Made by a program: the position numbers and the translations under genes. Below the pieces are notes generated by a model, which saw only the letters and a list, made by a program, of their open reading frames with translations, had not been told where the DNA came from and ran no database searches. Below are positions 24,896 through 36,189 of a stretch of DNA of 64,000 bases, piece after piece. The stretch comes from Lottia gigantea (taxonomy: Eukaryota > Mollusca > Gastropoda > Lottiidae). The first letter of the stretch is position 1. Every line of letters begins with the position of its first letter. The stretch spans positions 7,189,955 to 7,253,954 of the forward strand of contig NW_008706746.1 in NCBI RefSeq assembly GCF_000327385.1. Direction: 5' to 3'.

Positions 24896-24899
24896 CACT

Positions 24900-26400
24900 G
24901 CCGCCATGTTGATAAAGTGAAATAAAGGAAGAGAATCAAGTGATTATAACATGTTGAATAAAGATTGAGACATCAAGAATCTTGTCACGTTCACATTAAT
25001 TGATTCTATATTCCACGAGCTGAATAGAGTAGCGTCTCGGATTAGTGACGACTGTATCCCCTTAGAGACGAGAAATCAACCAATTAATAGTCTTCTTACA
25101 TGTTAAGATAGATCACCATGGTTCCTGCCGAGCTCCTAATTCCTACAAAAACTGGATTAATCGTGAGAATCGGCAGAAAATTTGATCTGACTTTTTTCCC
25201 GCCATCGATCAGAGCCAAACGACGTCGACGAGGATCTCTAGCTGTGATATTTACGTGGCGTCGCTATGATCAAAGTATCTGGAACAGGATTTACCGGAAG
25301 TCAGATTGTCTTTGAATCAAATCGAAAAACAAATCTCTGCAGCTCTTGATTCACGTTCCTGAAGCTTCTTTTGTTTTTACTGATAAAGGCATTTAAGACT
25401 GGGATATGTAAATTTCAATACGGATTAGTATCCTATGTTTGAGTACATTATAATATTGCTTCTTTCATATCTGTAGGCTATAAAGTGAACGCTGCCTTTG
25501 CAAGCACAGCATCTGAGAATTTCGATGGTGCTTGAAGTACAAATATAATGGATATCAATGTCGTTAGAAACGCATTTAGTAATATCAAGAAAGTACATGC
25601 CCTGTACCCACTAGTTAAAAATCAAAGCCTGTTGTAATTTCAAAAGTCAAACGTAGCACTGATAACATAGCTTAATTTTGAACGTTTTGGTAGGCCTACT
25701 TTGAACAGTCACAAACCAAGTCGTTGTGCCAGTTTTATTAATGAAGCTTACGTGATATTTTAATTGTTCTATCTGTAATATTAGGTCTAAAATTCATAAT
25801 GTGTCAATCAAAAAACGACCTTTGATGTCCAAGGATGTATTTATTCATTCTAGTTAACACGTGCAGGTGTATCATTATGATATTATATGATTGACAGGTT
25901 GATAGAACATGACCTCAACAATCAGAGGTCAGTTTAAAACGGTTTGGTAAAGATAATACAGATACTGAATAACACTCATCAATTTTAAATAATCAGTAGG
26001 ATTAGTGGTCTAAATTCTACCATCTCATAGTTTAGTCTGACCGGAAATCGGGGGTCAAGGGTTACTGCCTCAAGGTCATGGTTTGGTAGTTTCAAACGAC
26101 TGTGTAATAAAACGATGAACTTGGTTCCTCCTGCTTCCCCGTTAAGTTGAATTAAAGGTATAATTAACCCCAATGAGTCTTGGATAACGACAAACCTGTA
26201 TTACCTGTCAGTGGTACTTTACCTGCAATCAGTACTATAAAGATAAACCAGGTATGTGTATAAACGATTGTAACATTTTGTTCACGCCGCGCTGTCAACT
26301 TGGATGGCGATGTCCAGATAAGGTTTGATGTGACAAGATAAGATAAAGCAGCAACGTAAAATATTTATTTAGTTATAGATATACAGTTGTCATCTTCAAG
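24900..26400. other. Non-coding; arginine-rich frames at 25118-25315 unsupported
   Basis: A 65-codon plus frame (25118-25315) and a minus frame of similar length cover the same bases. Neither has flanking splice signals or motifs I can name. Confidence 0.35.
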
Positions 26401-26540
26401 TACCTGTATTATATGCAACCATGGTTTTGTTTACCCGGTACATGCTGTACATTTTAAAGATCCCCCTGCAGCTAGATCGAAACATGGCCAATGTCAATGT
26501 CGTGGCTCAATTCCACAATAAAGACAGGTCGATATACGGA

Positions 26541-26602
26541 TGTCTAAGATATGTAGGTTATTGTCACTGCCCTGGCAGCATGTCCCTCATTGCATTCTTC
26601 AG
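26541..26602 (-). repeat. Repeat A core, reverse orientation
   Basis: On the minus strand TGCAATGAGGGACATGCTGC, then CAGGGCAGTGACAATAACC, matches the repeat-A core (CAATGAGGGACATTTT and CCAGGACAG). It lies just upstream of the palindrome at 26629, and the 73-codon plus frame at 26421-26642 runs through it. Confidence 0.65.
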
Positions 26603-26628
26603 GGTGTCTCTGGTTCCTGTGACTCCAG

Positions 26629-26727
26629 GCCGAGTATTCTAGAAACGATCTTAGCGATAGGATATCCTAACTTCTAACAATGTTTCAGGAATATCTTAGC
26701 GCTAAGATGGTTTCGAGAATACGTGGC
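26629..26727. mobile_element. Palindromic mini-MITE (~99 bp)
   Basis: The left arm CGAGTATTCTAGAAACGATC continues TTAGCG. The reverse complement of the right arm reads ACGTATTCTCGAAACCATCT, then TAGCG. The outer flanks CCAGGC and GTGGCCAG also mirror. About 30 bp arms enclose a short spacer. Confidence 0.75.
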
Positions 26728-27044
26728 CAGAACAGTTTATCAAGATGATGACTCCACTATCGCAAACACTATTTCACTAGCTTGACATTGTCCATGGACC
26801 AATGGGTCTATATAGCTGAATTAATTTTCCCAATGTTACGGTTATTTTCAAAAGTACCTTAATTCGTTTGTAGAGTTCATCTATCAACATTACCTTCTGT
26901 CTTTAACTGCAATGAAAGGGACGATAAGGCATTTTTAAAATGTGTGATAAGCATGGATTGAAATGTGAAAGGGATGGAATGAACATTTTCGAGGGTTGAT
27001 TTGATATGTAAATAGTCTTCAGAAGTACTAGAATTATATGAAAA

Positions 27045-27222
27045 TTGCATAATTCCTAGGAACTGGGAACTTCACTTTCTATTTCTATATGTGTCTTTTC
27101 TATATATGGCAGAGTCAAGAAAAAACGATTCGTCATTTCAAACACAGATAATTCTAGACACACAAATTTCGATGGTGAGCTATGAACACTATTACTGATT
27201 AGCTTAGCTAAAAAAATTTACT
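27045..27222 (+). mobile_element. Family-B MITE, truncated copy
   Basis: ACTTTCTATTTCTATATGTG, TCTATATATGGCA and GAGCTATGAACACTATTACT match the middle and 3' part of family B. Both ends are missing or unrecognisable. Confidence 0.65.
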
Positions 27223-28016
27223 TGCAAATCAATTGACCATTTTTAAAAAATGGACAAAGCTTGCATTTTATTTTTTAGTAGCCATTACAAGATTGGTGAT
27301 TATAAAAGATTGTATCAATAATAACTAATGTCTTTTACCACAAGAATAGAACGATAAAACACTTTAAAATCACATAGAATTGGAAAGCGTGATAACCATA
27401 TTAGGACCTGGGGATAGATCCTTCTATATACCATATAAAATACTTTCTACAAACTTTCTGCGATAAAATATATTTAACCAATTAAAATGATAAAACATTG
27501 CGTATTGACTGAAATATCTCCTGTAATGCTAAATAATTGATGGAAAACTAGAGATTTGGTCGTCTCAAGGGAGGTAATTTGTTGAGATTATCTCCCTTGT
27601 GAGTTGAGATATGTATCCATGAAATGAACTAAGCAATCAAACCTTTCACGACTAAGAGTTTTCGAGTAAAAAATGGAACGGATTTAGTAGAGATATTCTG
27701 ATTGAAAGTGACAATGTTATTGATTTGATTTGGAGGTTATTTTATTAATGTGGATTTACTTATCGCTATGGTTTTATTTCTTACTCCTTGTTGACTGACT
27801 GTTTGACGTCTTTCCTCGTCTCTTCAACACCTCCAAGTTACACATTTCTACCATGTTTCACTGTGGCAGGTAAACCTCGTAATTAAAAAGTATGATGATC
27901 CGTGATTTTCAAACCAGCAATCAAAAAACATAACTGACAATGAAAAATAACCATTTCGAAGAGAAATCTTTTTAGATATACATTTCTTTAAACCTTCTCT
28001 TTATTAGAGCTTAACT

Positions 28017-28253
28017 CATCTTCACGATTTCAAGTTAATACGATTACGAACTTTGTCTTATACCTACAATACGTCTACAGAAAGTCCGTAAACCAGCGAC
28101 AATGCTTACAATCTGTCCGTCGAGGTCTATGAGAAGCTGTATTCGCTAGCGTACAATCCAATCAAATCGCTGTATTCCGTGACACAAGCATAGTCCCTAT
28201 TGTAGTCAAGGTATAAGACGAAGTTCGTAATATCTTGACATTGTAAAGAAGAT
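28017..28253. mobile_element. Family-C palindromic MITE
   Basis: The left arm (28017-28072) includes TTACGAACTTTGTCTTATAC. The reverse complement of the right arm (28196-28253) includes TTACGAACTTCGTCTTATAC. Outer parts also mirror (CATCTTCACGATTTCAAGTT against ATCTTCTTTACAATGTCAAG). The internal part holds GCTAGCGTACAATCCAATCA, which recurs in half copies near 51400 and 51590. There is no coding capacity. Confidence 0.8.
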
Positions 28254-28259
28254 TATCTA

Positions 28260-29460
28260 AGAAGATTGAACTTTCATTTCTAAATCTTGAGACAAAATTA
28301 TTACTTTCATGTGCTTTGCCCAATTTATATAGTGCAAACTGTTTAAAGGAGATTTATCGTCTATCATATTTTGATTTTGCGTTTTGAGGTGTGAAATACA
28401 TAGAAATGCTGTGACAAATTCTACTTTGTTTCTTGAAGATCGAGTTATTTATACACTGATCTGGGTCTAATTTAATTATTTTAAAATCATTCGAACTAAT
28501 TCACAAATAGATTGATGATTTCCACCACAAATTACTACCTTTTTTTAAATTTGTCGAAAATAATAGATTTTAGTCACATTTTCTTCCCTACGCAGACGAT
28601 ATCGTAGACTTGGTGGCGGCCATTTTGTAAATATTCAATAGAATCTTCACAGGAAACGAAACTATTTTGAAAGTTGATCTCGAGGGGGCGTTAGATGACA
28701 TGTTAAATAGGAATAAATGGAAATAAACCCAAGTTTTCAAATGAAATCAGTGAATTTAAGACATGCTTATTAGAAAAAAACAATGGAATATTCTCCAGAA
28801 TTCCAGGCACCGTTCTCTCTATTTTGACGACTTCAATTTGATTATACTAGGAAATTATCATTTCAACTTTCAAGTTAAACATATTTTTCTGTACTCATAC
28901 AATACAGTCTGGATGTTGAACCTTCAATTATAAACAAACCAATTAACAAACAGAGATTTCAGGCTCCCTGAATTCCCTAAGGAAGTTTTGTGGGTAAGAT
29001 TGCGGTTGATTTCATAAAGTAGAAAATGCACTACAATATACAAAGTGTAGTATAATGTTTTTCGAGGATTTTAATGACTCCTGGCAATACAGGGACCAGT
29101 AATGCCCTGAGCAATACCTTCTCAGCCCAAAAGAGTCAGCAAACATCTTGGGTCTGGAAGACCGCTAACATGATGCATTTAAACTGCTCGTGGAACTTTG
29201 CGTTCGCTTGAGCACATTGCATGGAGTTGCCTGTCCAAAAAAGAGCACTGGTACAGGATGTTGTTTAATTAATGTTTTTGTTTAATTGTGATGCTGATTC
29301 TATTCTGGAAAAGTTATAAATTAGGACATCGGAGATAAGACAATGAGTATCCACAGCACCTGGAAATCGCTGGAAATGTTTAGTCGCGGTATTGACCACA
29401 TTACTCTGTCAAAAGTAACGTTTTCATGGAAATTGGTACTTCAGGGTTCGTGTCACTAAC
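28260..29460. other. Non-coding; possible decayed sequence 29090-29250
   Basis: I see no supported gene. The part at 29090-29250 is richer in GC and reads protein-like in more than one minus frame with stops, which may be an old coding relic or chance. Confidence 0.3.
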
Positions 29461-29469
29461 AATATTACC

Positions 29470-29520
29470 GCCTATCTGGGGACTCGAACTCATTGATCCT
29501 AGACTAGATGGCTTAGCCAG
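29470..29520 (-). repeat. Degenerate tRNA-like B-box region
   Basis: On the minus strand GAGTTCGAGTCCCC is a good B box, preceded by TGGCTAAGCC as a possible A box only about 30 bases away. That spacing is too short for a complete tRNA, so it is a relic at best. Confidence 0.3.
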
Positions 29521-29524
29521 AGAG

Positions 29525-32280
29525 CGTGTTGGTTTCTTACGGTACATGTAAAATCATCTTTGCACCGTGTTTGAGTGCACAATAGAACTTATATTATCGT
29601 CGCTTTTAAAGCGATCAGTTTTGGAAACCGCTGTTTTATTATACGACCAGAGACGCTGTTTCAACAAACACGTTTCTAAATCCAGTTACTGCACTACAAC
29701 AACTTTCAGAAAACACATAAAAATAATAATCTGGGTTGAAATGTTATTTAATAAAATTGTTGATGTGAAAAGCAGAAATTTGACAGAGTTTGAATCGTAA
29801 GATTGGAGGCTTAAAAATCATTAGCGTTATTTTGATTCTAGCATGGATGGTTTCTTCAGCTGTTAGTCAGTTTTTTCGTGTGTAAAATTGGAAGAAAACA
29901 GACAATAATGACTCGATTCTTTAATGTACCATGTGAAATGAGATAGGGGAATCATTTCACCAGATTCTAACACAGACTAGGAGGCCGTGATTAGGCGAAA
30001 ACTTGTTGAAAACCGAGCTTTTGATGAGTCTGATTTTTTTTCCTCTAAAAATGTGAAATTGATCAGTTTTCTGTATTTAAACAGGAATTGATTATCAAGA
30101 TTCCAAGGTCTTTTACTTTGTTTAAAAATTATTATTGGTATAAAATTATTATTTACGGGCGTTATGATATGACATGTAGGGTGGAGGAACACTCTATAGG
30201 GTGTAATACTCCAATATAAGGCGGTACCTCAGATACTGTGAGTTGATATGCCTCATAAACATCGATTTAAAACAGTTCTTCATAAAACAACAACATTTTT
30301 ACATCTAACAGTAGATTAAGCGGTTTGAACCCACTGTACACACAGTAGGACCCTATAAAAGAAAAATGTTGAACCAAAATGCACACATCGTACGAGTAGG
30401 CTACTAGCACCAGAAAAGCACACTTCTGATAAACGACTTACATTTCATAGGATGTTCAATCTAATGTGTGATAAAGTGGTTTAAATTTTTTATTTTACCA
30501 GCTGCATTCAATCTCTGTTATGCATGTCACTGTCCAGAATTGAATTGCGACTCATAGTCCTTCGACAATATTATACAAAAAATAAAGATAAGGGATGCAA
30601 ATGACGAGATTTTTTTCTATTATTTGGGCCATTGTTATTACGCAGTAATCATTTTACTATTTGTAAACGAATAAGGTGCTAGATTGTCATTTTGAAATGC
30701 GTTAAGGATTACTTAAACTGAGCTACACAGCCAATAAACCAAAACACCAGGACGACCATTTATGTTAAAAAACATTCAAAAATTTTTAGTTAAAATATCT
30801 CGTTTTCATACTTATATGTGATTAAGATGATTGAAAATCAACGCATTACTAGTAACAAGTAACTATTCAACGGTAGACACTGGCACAGGGTTGAAGTTAT
30901 ATTTATGATTATGAATGTAAAGTGAAAATGATGAATTATTTCTGCTCTTTGAAGTTAGCGGCGTCAATAATGACATTATTCTGAAATGGTATAAAGTTTG
31001 TATTGTATTTACATTATTGGTGTATTTTCAATTGAACGAGAGTAAAAATAAGTCATTAAATAGCAATATAATCCACATTATTCTACCATTTCAATATATC
31101 GACATGCTTTAATAGAATTAACGTCTTTAAAACCATCATCCCGAACCAGGATTCCACTGTACATGTTTACACTTGAGATATGCAGTAGGACGATTATAAA
31201 TATATAAAGGACCCTGCTCACATCTTTAAGTCGCATCTTCCCAAGTTATGACATTCCACAGTAGACAAGAGGCTGTCCCATAAACGGAAAGTTATCCTTT
31301 ATAAATATCACATTTACTTCTAAATCACCATAGTATATTCCATAATGTATACCAGTAGACACACTTGAGATTACCATTTGTCAAAAATACATTGGATGAC
31401 GGACACGAACCCAAACAGGAACCATGTTGGTCCGTTTGTTTAAATTATTCTTTGGAAATAAACTCTTCAACAACATCTCAACCTGCCAGGTGAACATGTA
31501 AACTCGCTTGAGATCAACAATATAACGGAATTCAGAACTTACAGGCTCTGTGGAAGTGGCTCCACTACAGAAGCCCAAAGTTTCGTTTTTCACTCTTTAG
31601 GCATATTTTGCACGCTATGGTTAAGACAAGTATGGAAAAGGGACCAGTCTTGTCATGCTACTCCCTTGCCTTATACAATTCATCGCACGATTTTGAATAA
31701 ATTATTCTCCTAGAGCACCACACCTCGACTTACCATCGGTCCTGGAACTCGGGGCTATCGAAGATGTTTGTCGATTGTAATTCCTGCAACTCCTGTTTTC
31801 TCTGTTAAATTTATTCATGAACGTTTCCACCAGAAATAAAATCAGCACATTTTCTGTTTTTCCAATTTCCCAAATGCATCAAAATAAATGGTTGGAGAAA
31901 CAATTAGTTTTTTAGTAAATTAATTCTATATAGAGTTTCTGAAAGTCAGAAAATGGCTCAGAATGTCTAATGCTTCAAAAAGAGCATTTACTCACTTAAT
32001 GTGAACATTTCAGGGACATTAATGATCATCTCAAAAAGCCGTATTCTTCATATAAGCCAAACTATCATTGGATACAAAAACTGTGAAGCCGTTATAATGA
32101 GACTCAGAATTTGTGGTCTGTGATTGGTGCGACAGATAGTTGTCAACCAATGAAAATCCTTAATTCCAATAAATAAGGTATCTACCCAACGTAAGAAAAG
32201 GCCAAGACCATTCTGTTAAATATTGTAAAAAATAGACAGGACACGGTTGAGTCTGTTAAGTCATGGTCAGACTCTCTTGA
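29525..32280. other. Unassigned non-coding stretch
   Basis: Open frames at 29567-29800, 29977-30192 and 31381-31593 are short and carry no motif I recognise. A donor-like CCT|GTAAGTT occurs on the minus strand near 31545 without a convincing exon. Confidence 0.35.
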
Positions 32281-32283
32281 GAT

Positions 32284-32775
32284 TCACATTCCACCTATCT
32301 CTTGCTTGTAGTCGCAACAGTACACGTACATGTACGTTACCTTGTCAATTTGACGTGTGTTCGATTCTTCAATAACCCCGATCAATATACCGTGCCTAAT
32401 ACGGGACACTGAAAACGTATCCTCCCTATCTATTCTTCTGTTATGTAAATCAGGAGAGATGTTGACACGAATTGATGCGAGACGCATTTCATGGTTTCGC
32501 ATTTTAATGTATGAAGTAACATGGTGTATTTATGTTGAAACATGGGCGTACCAGTAAGACCTCGGCTTCCTAGCCTGGGGTTCTATCAACTTCTCGGGAT
32601 ACCAGAGAGATATTTATCAGCCAAAACCTGTTCCAAACACTCGCAAGCTGCCAACCTGATTTTCCAGTCACGGCGGATGTCTGATATTTATATACTTCTT
32701 GCTCTGCAATACATCGTTGATTCAGAGACTCTAACCCCGCTCCCCCAACCATCCTATCCCTACTAGCCCCCATAT
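32284..32775. other. Compact stretch open on both strands
   Basis: Four frames of 66-74 codons overlap here. The minus frame 32284-32502 contains an in-frame donor-like AAG|GTAACG near 32344, but no partner exon or known motif is visible. The density of open frames may reflect the higher local GC. Confidence 0.3.
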
Positions 32776-33198
32776 TTTTTTTGTACTACTAATCGAGATG
32801 CAATTTCTGATCTGAAATTTGATTCAGAACTTCTTATATTTTGTATAATTTTCTAAGATATCTAAGGCAGATAATATTCACGAGGTCAATGGTATGTGTT
32901 AACCTGTCCAATATGTATTACGCAGCCTGAAGATGGTATTTAAGGGGCTTTACACATACATGAGGTATCTTAACATGATATCCCGACCCACACATCCTAG
33001 AGGGGTTGTCCTTCTTGAATGTTGTTATCAGAGAGCCTGTGATAGAATTCGAGCACGTGAAGTAGATAATTTATGATGAAACATGGTTTATCTTGGCCAG
33101 GTAAATAAAATCAACACCTGGCCTAGACATCGTTTGATAACCTTTTTATTTCACACTTTGTATGAACAGGTGCAAGGTAGATTGTGCTTTACCTTTTG

Positions 33199-33345
33199 GG
33201 GAAAAGTAGGGCTTAGTGGGACATTACGACCGACCTGCAGAAATTGAAATGACGAGCAGCATTTGGGAGAATCTGATCGCTGTAGGGAAACGTAGGGCTA
33301 AGTGAGATATTACCATTGGCAGAAATGTGGCATTTTGGATAATTG
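33199..33345 (+). repeat. Diverged ~85 bp tandem duplication
   Basis: GGGAAAAGTAGGGCTTAGTG (33199) is echoed by AGGGAAACGTAGGGCTAAGT (about 33284). The following GCAGAAAT and ATTTGG(G/A) motifs are shared. Confidence 0.6.
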
Positions 33346-33446
33346 ATTTATCCGGCCTTAGCGCACCCATGACAGTTTCAATGAATCACTCGCAGTTGCA
33401 TTTCTATGGATAGAGGGACAACTATATAACAATATAATTCCCAAAA

Positions 33447-33469
33447 GGGTGGGCGGGGCAGGGTGTGGG
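33447..33469 (+). other. Canonical G-quadruplex motif
   Basis: Five G runs (3, 3, 4, 3 and 3 bases) are separated by loops of only 1, 1, 2 and 3 bases, and a (GGCT)n stretch with GGGG follows. Short loops of this kind favour a stable quadruplex. Biological use is not shown. Confidence 0.7.
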
Positions 33470-33489
33470 CTGGCTGGCTGGGGCTCCGA

Positions 33490-34700
33490 GGCAATGATAA
33501 GACATTAGAAAGTGTGCGGTGCCTGTAGGCTCAATTCTGTCACATATTTGAATTGGTCACTGATTTGAGCGTTCAGAATCTGTGACCATCATGATAGCAG
33601 CAAAGTTTAGAAGCGAACTTTCACCCTTTCATTTCTCAACCATGCCAATACCCTCGTTACGGCAATATCATTTAATATCCTTTTAATGTTTAAACGCTAA
33701 TTAAAGACAGTTAGTCACACTCTGTACGTTTTGTTTTGATCACTTCTTCAATCGTCTGATAAACTAAAGCGACTTTAAAATATCATTCAACCGGAAGTTG
33801 TGTAATCAGCTTCAAAAATGTAACAAAATTTGTCTGTGATCAATGGACTAGTTAATCCAATCAAAAGGATTCCATTTAGTCTCGATCAGTCAAGTAGAAA
33901 ATGATGTTTCTTTTTCTATAGAATTCCAATCACTTGTGATTCAATCTAAGTGTAAAAATCCTTTATGGAGGAAATCGTCGTAAAATGGCGTAATTCTTTA
34001 GGTTTTATCGATTTTTGGCAATAAAAAATGGCTAAATCCATATTCCTATTGATGCGAGAATAGTTTTATGATATCAGTCGCAACTGTCCAGTAAGTCGGG
34101 ACAGAGGACTGTAATCAACTTGGATCTCGATTCAAAATCATGGTGTATACATAAAGGTGTATGCCTTTTCCAGATTAGCAATAATCCAGGAAGAGTGGTG
34201 TGTCAGATTGGGAACTTATCAGGCAATGCAAACTGATCCGTAAAGGCATCTTGGTGCTACAAACAGGCTTTCGGAATCAACAATTGGTCTTACTAAATCA
34301 TTACGTACTGAATCACAGACAAGGCTATGTGTCGAGGGTGATAACCCCCCAAAAAAAAGAATCCATGTCCTTGGAATGTTATAGTTAAATCGATTCAAAT
34401 ACAATTGAAGTCAAATGGTATTTGAGATAATGAAAGTATAATCAAGGCAGGATTTTCTGGGAAAACAGGAATCACTCGAAACACTCGACTTAGATGACGG
34501 CACCTTGAATAATATACAGATAGTAGAGACATATTCCAAATGGTTCTTCAGTGAAGTCGCGACTGTATTGTAATAGAAGAAATTGTTGCTTTGATTTGGG
34601 TCTTTACCAATGCTTTCTATTCAGTGATTTTAATAAAAGCGGTGATTACTGATGGTTTAAATGGCAGCGATTACATCATAACAATAATACATACTCAATT
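33490..34700. other. Unassigned non-coding stretch
   Basis: Short opposed frames at 34200-34404 lie on both strands and are unsupported. I see no repeat. Confidence 0.4.
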
Positions 34701-34714
34701 GATGTTAGTTACAG

Positions 34715-35060
34715 CTTAAATTAGATACAGTACGGTTGATTGATGGACGAGTCATACTATGAATGAAAAGAAATAGTGTTTTACGCCCTACTTTTTTTGT
34801 TCTGGATCTTGCGATTGAAGGTCATCTACGTCGACTTAAATTTTACAGATTAGATTAGATACAGTACTATTTGATGGATGGGTCATAACAGAAATTAAAT
34901 GAGTGGTGTTTTACGTCTTATAACAGGAGATTGACGTTACCGTCTTGAACAGCATGTAGCACATGAGGTCTCAGTTTATCGTTCCGAAAGAACACTTTAG
35001 TGGAGCTGAAATTAAATTTTTTTTCCATGCTTGAAACTCTAGAGCATGAGTTAAGGCACA
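34715..35060 (+). repeat. Duplicated block with two repeat A copies
   Basis: TTAGATACAGTACGGTTGAT then GGACGAGTCATA and a repeat-A head (GTGTTTTACGCCCTAC, about 34777) is followed by TTAGATACAGTACTATTTGA then GGATGGGTCATA and a second head (GTGGTGTTTTACGTCTTA). The shared flank shows the whole block was duplicated, offset about 134 bp. The second copy also has the repeat-A 3' part AGCATGTAGCACATGAGGTC. Confidence 0.75.
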
Positions 35061-35835
35061 GTTAAGGATCTTTTCTACCAGCTGGTCCGTGACCAAACCT
35101 CTTGGCATTGATCTGTCCCAGATTATCCGTATCCATTTATAGGTGGGTCGACTGGAATTATGAGTGAAGATGATTTATTCAAAAGTCAGCAGACTCGCTG
35201 ATCGAGAATAGAACCCACAGGCGCAATAAGCTATGATGAAGAAAGACCTGCTCTGATCAACTGCTCAACATGCTCGTACATAATGCAGGTTAATGCACAG
35301 GAAACCATCATGAATATCTCCAAGATCGAACTTAATGATACATAAGGAAGGAGCATGCCCTTGCCCGCTATCAACATTCACGATAGTTATCATTTGTGTG
35401 AAGCTCAAATTCAATACTGTGTTTGGATTGACACTTCGTATTTTACTCAAATCTCGAGCAAATTTTAAGACATCATTGGTTTATCTGTTATTAACTAAAA
35501 CCGATTTCATCATCAGTTTAGACTAATCGTATTAATGTATTTCTGGAATTTTCTGGAGATCTCTTTCTATTTATTATTGTGTGAAAACTGTCCCTGATAT
35601 TGACTGATGTGTTACATGTTTTATATTATTATATAGGTTACTGTGTAGGAAACAGTTTAAGATATCAGCCAGATCAAACTGAATGACAAAGAAAAAGAGA
35701 AATGGTAAAGTCATCACCAAATAAAAGATATAAATATATCATTCTTTCTTCTATAATTGGTTTGTACTTAATGTCGTGTACTTTCTTTTATTTTTATATT
35801 CTTCTTAATTAGTTTACCGATCTATCTTTAAAATA

Positions 35836-35945
35836 ATGCAATGGAGTTTTTCGGCCTATATTTATGTACTCACAATTTAAAAAAAGTGAAGAGTGTCTGT
35901 ATAAATAAAATGAATGGAGTTTTACGTCCTGAGTGTATGTATAGG
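35836..35945 (+). repeat. Two repeat A head fragments
   Basis: AATGGAGTTTTTCGGCCTAT (about 35840) and ATGAATGGAGTTTTACGTCC (about 35910) are both heads without cores. Confidence 0.6.
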
Positions 35946-36040
35946 CCAATCGGTGATCTATGAGTGCTGTACCAAATATCTTTTTTCGTAATACTATTAA
36001 CAATCTGTTTAAAATGCAAATCTTTTCTTTTCCTGAAGCT

Positions 36041-36180
36041 CAGTGGTTCCCAACCTATTTCAGCCTTCACGCTCCTGGAGCAATTACGCGGACTTAATTC
36101 TTCTGCTACACCAGTTACTTTTTCCAGTTTGTCAGAAAAAACGTAATTGCGTGAATATTAAATGACCGAGAACAGGAGGT
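36041..36180 (+). mobile_element. hAT-like non-autonomous element remnant
   Basis: CAGTGGTTCCCAACCTATTT at 36041 matches the start of many hAT-superfamily terminal inverted repeats. Subterminal CAATTACGCG near 36080 is mirrored by CGTAATTGCG near 36142. The right end (around 36180) is only a weak mirror, so it is diverged or truncated. Its 8-bp target duplication cannot be confirmed. Confidence 0.5.
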
Positions 36181-36189
36181 TCATCTTTG

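Noticed and set aside
29470-29520. Functional tRNA gene
   Set aside because: Only a B box is convincing; A-box spacing is too short and no acceptor stem pairs.
35265-35526. Opposed frames of 61-72 codons on both strands
   Set aside because: No motif, no splice support and mutual overlap; compatible with chance.
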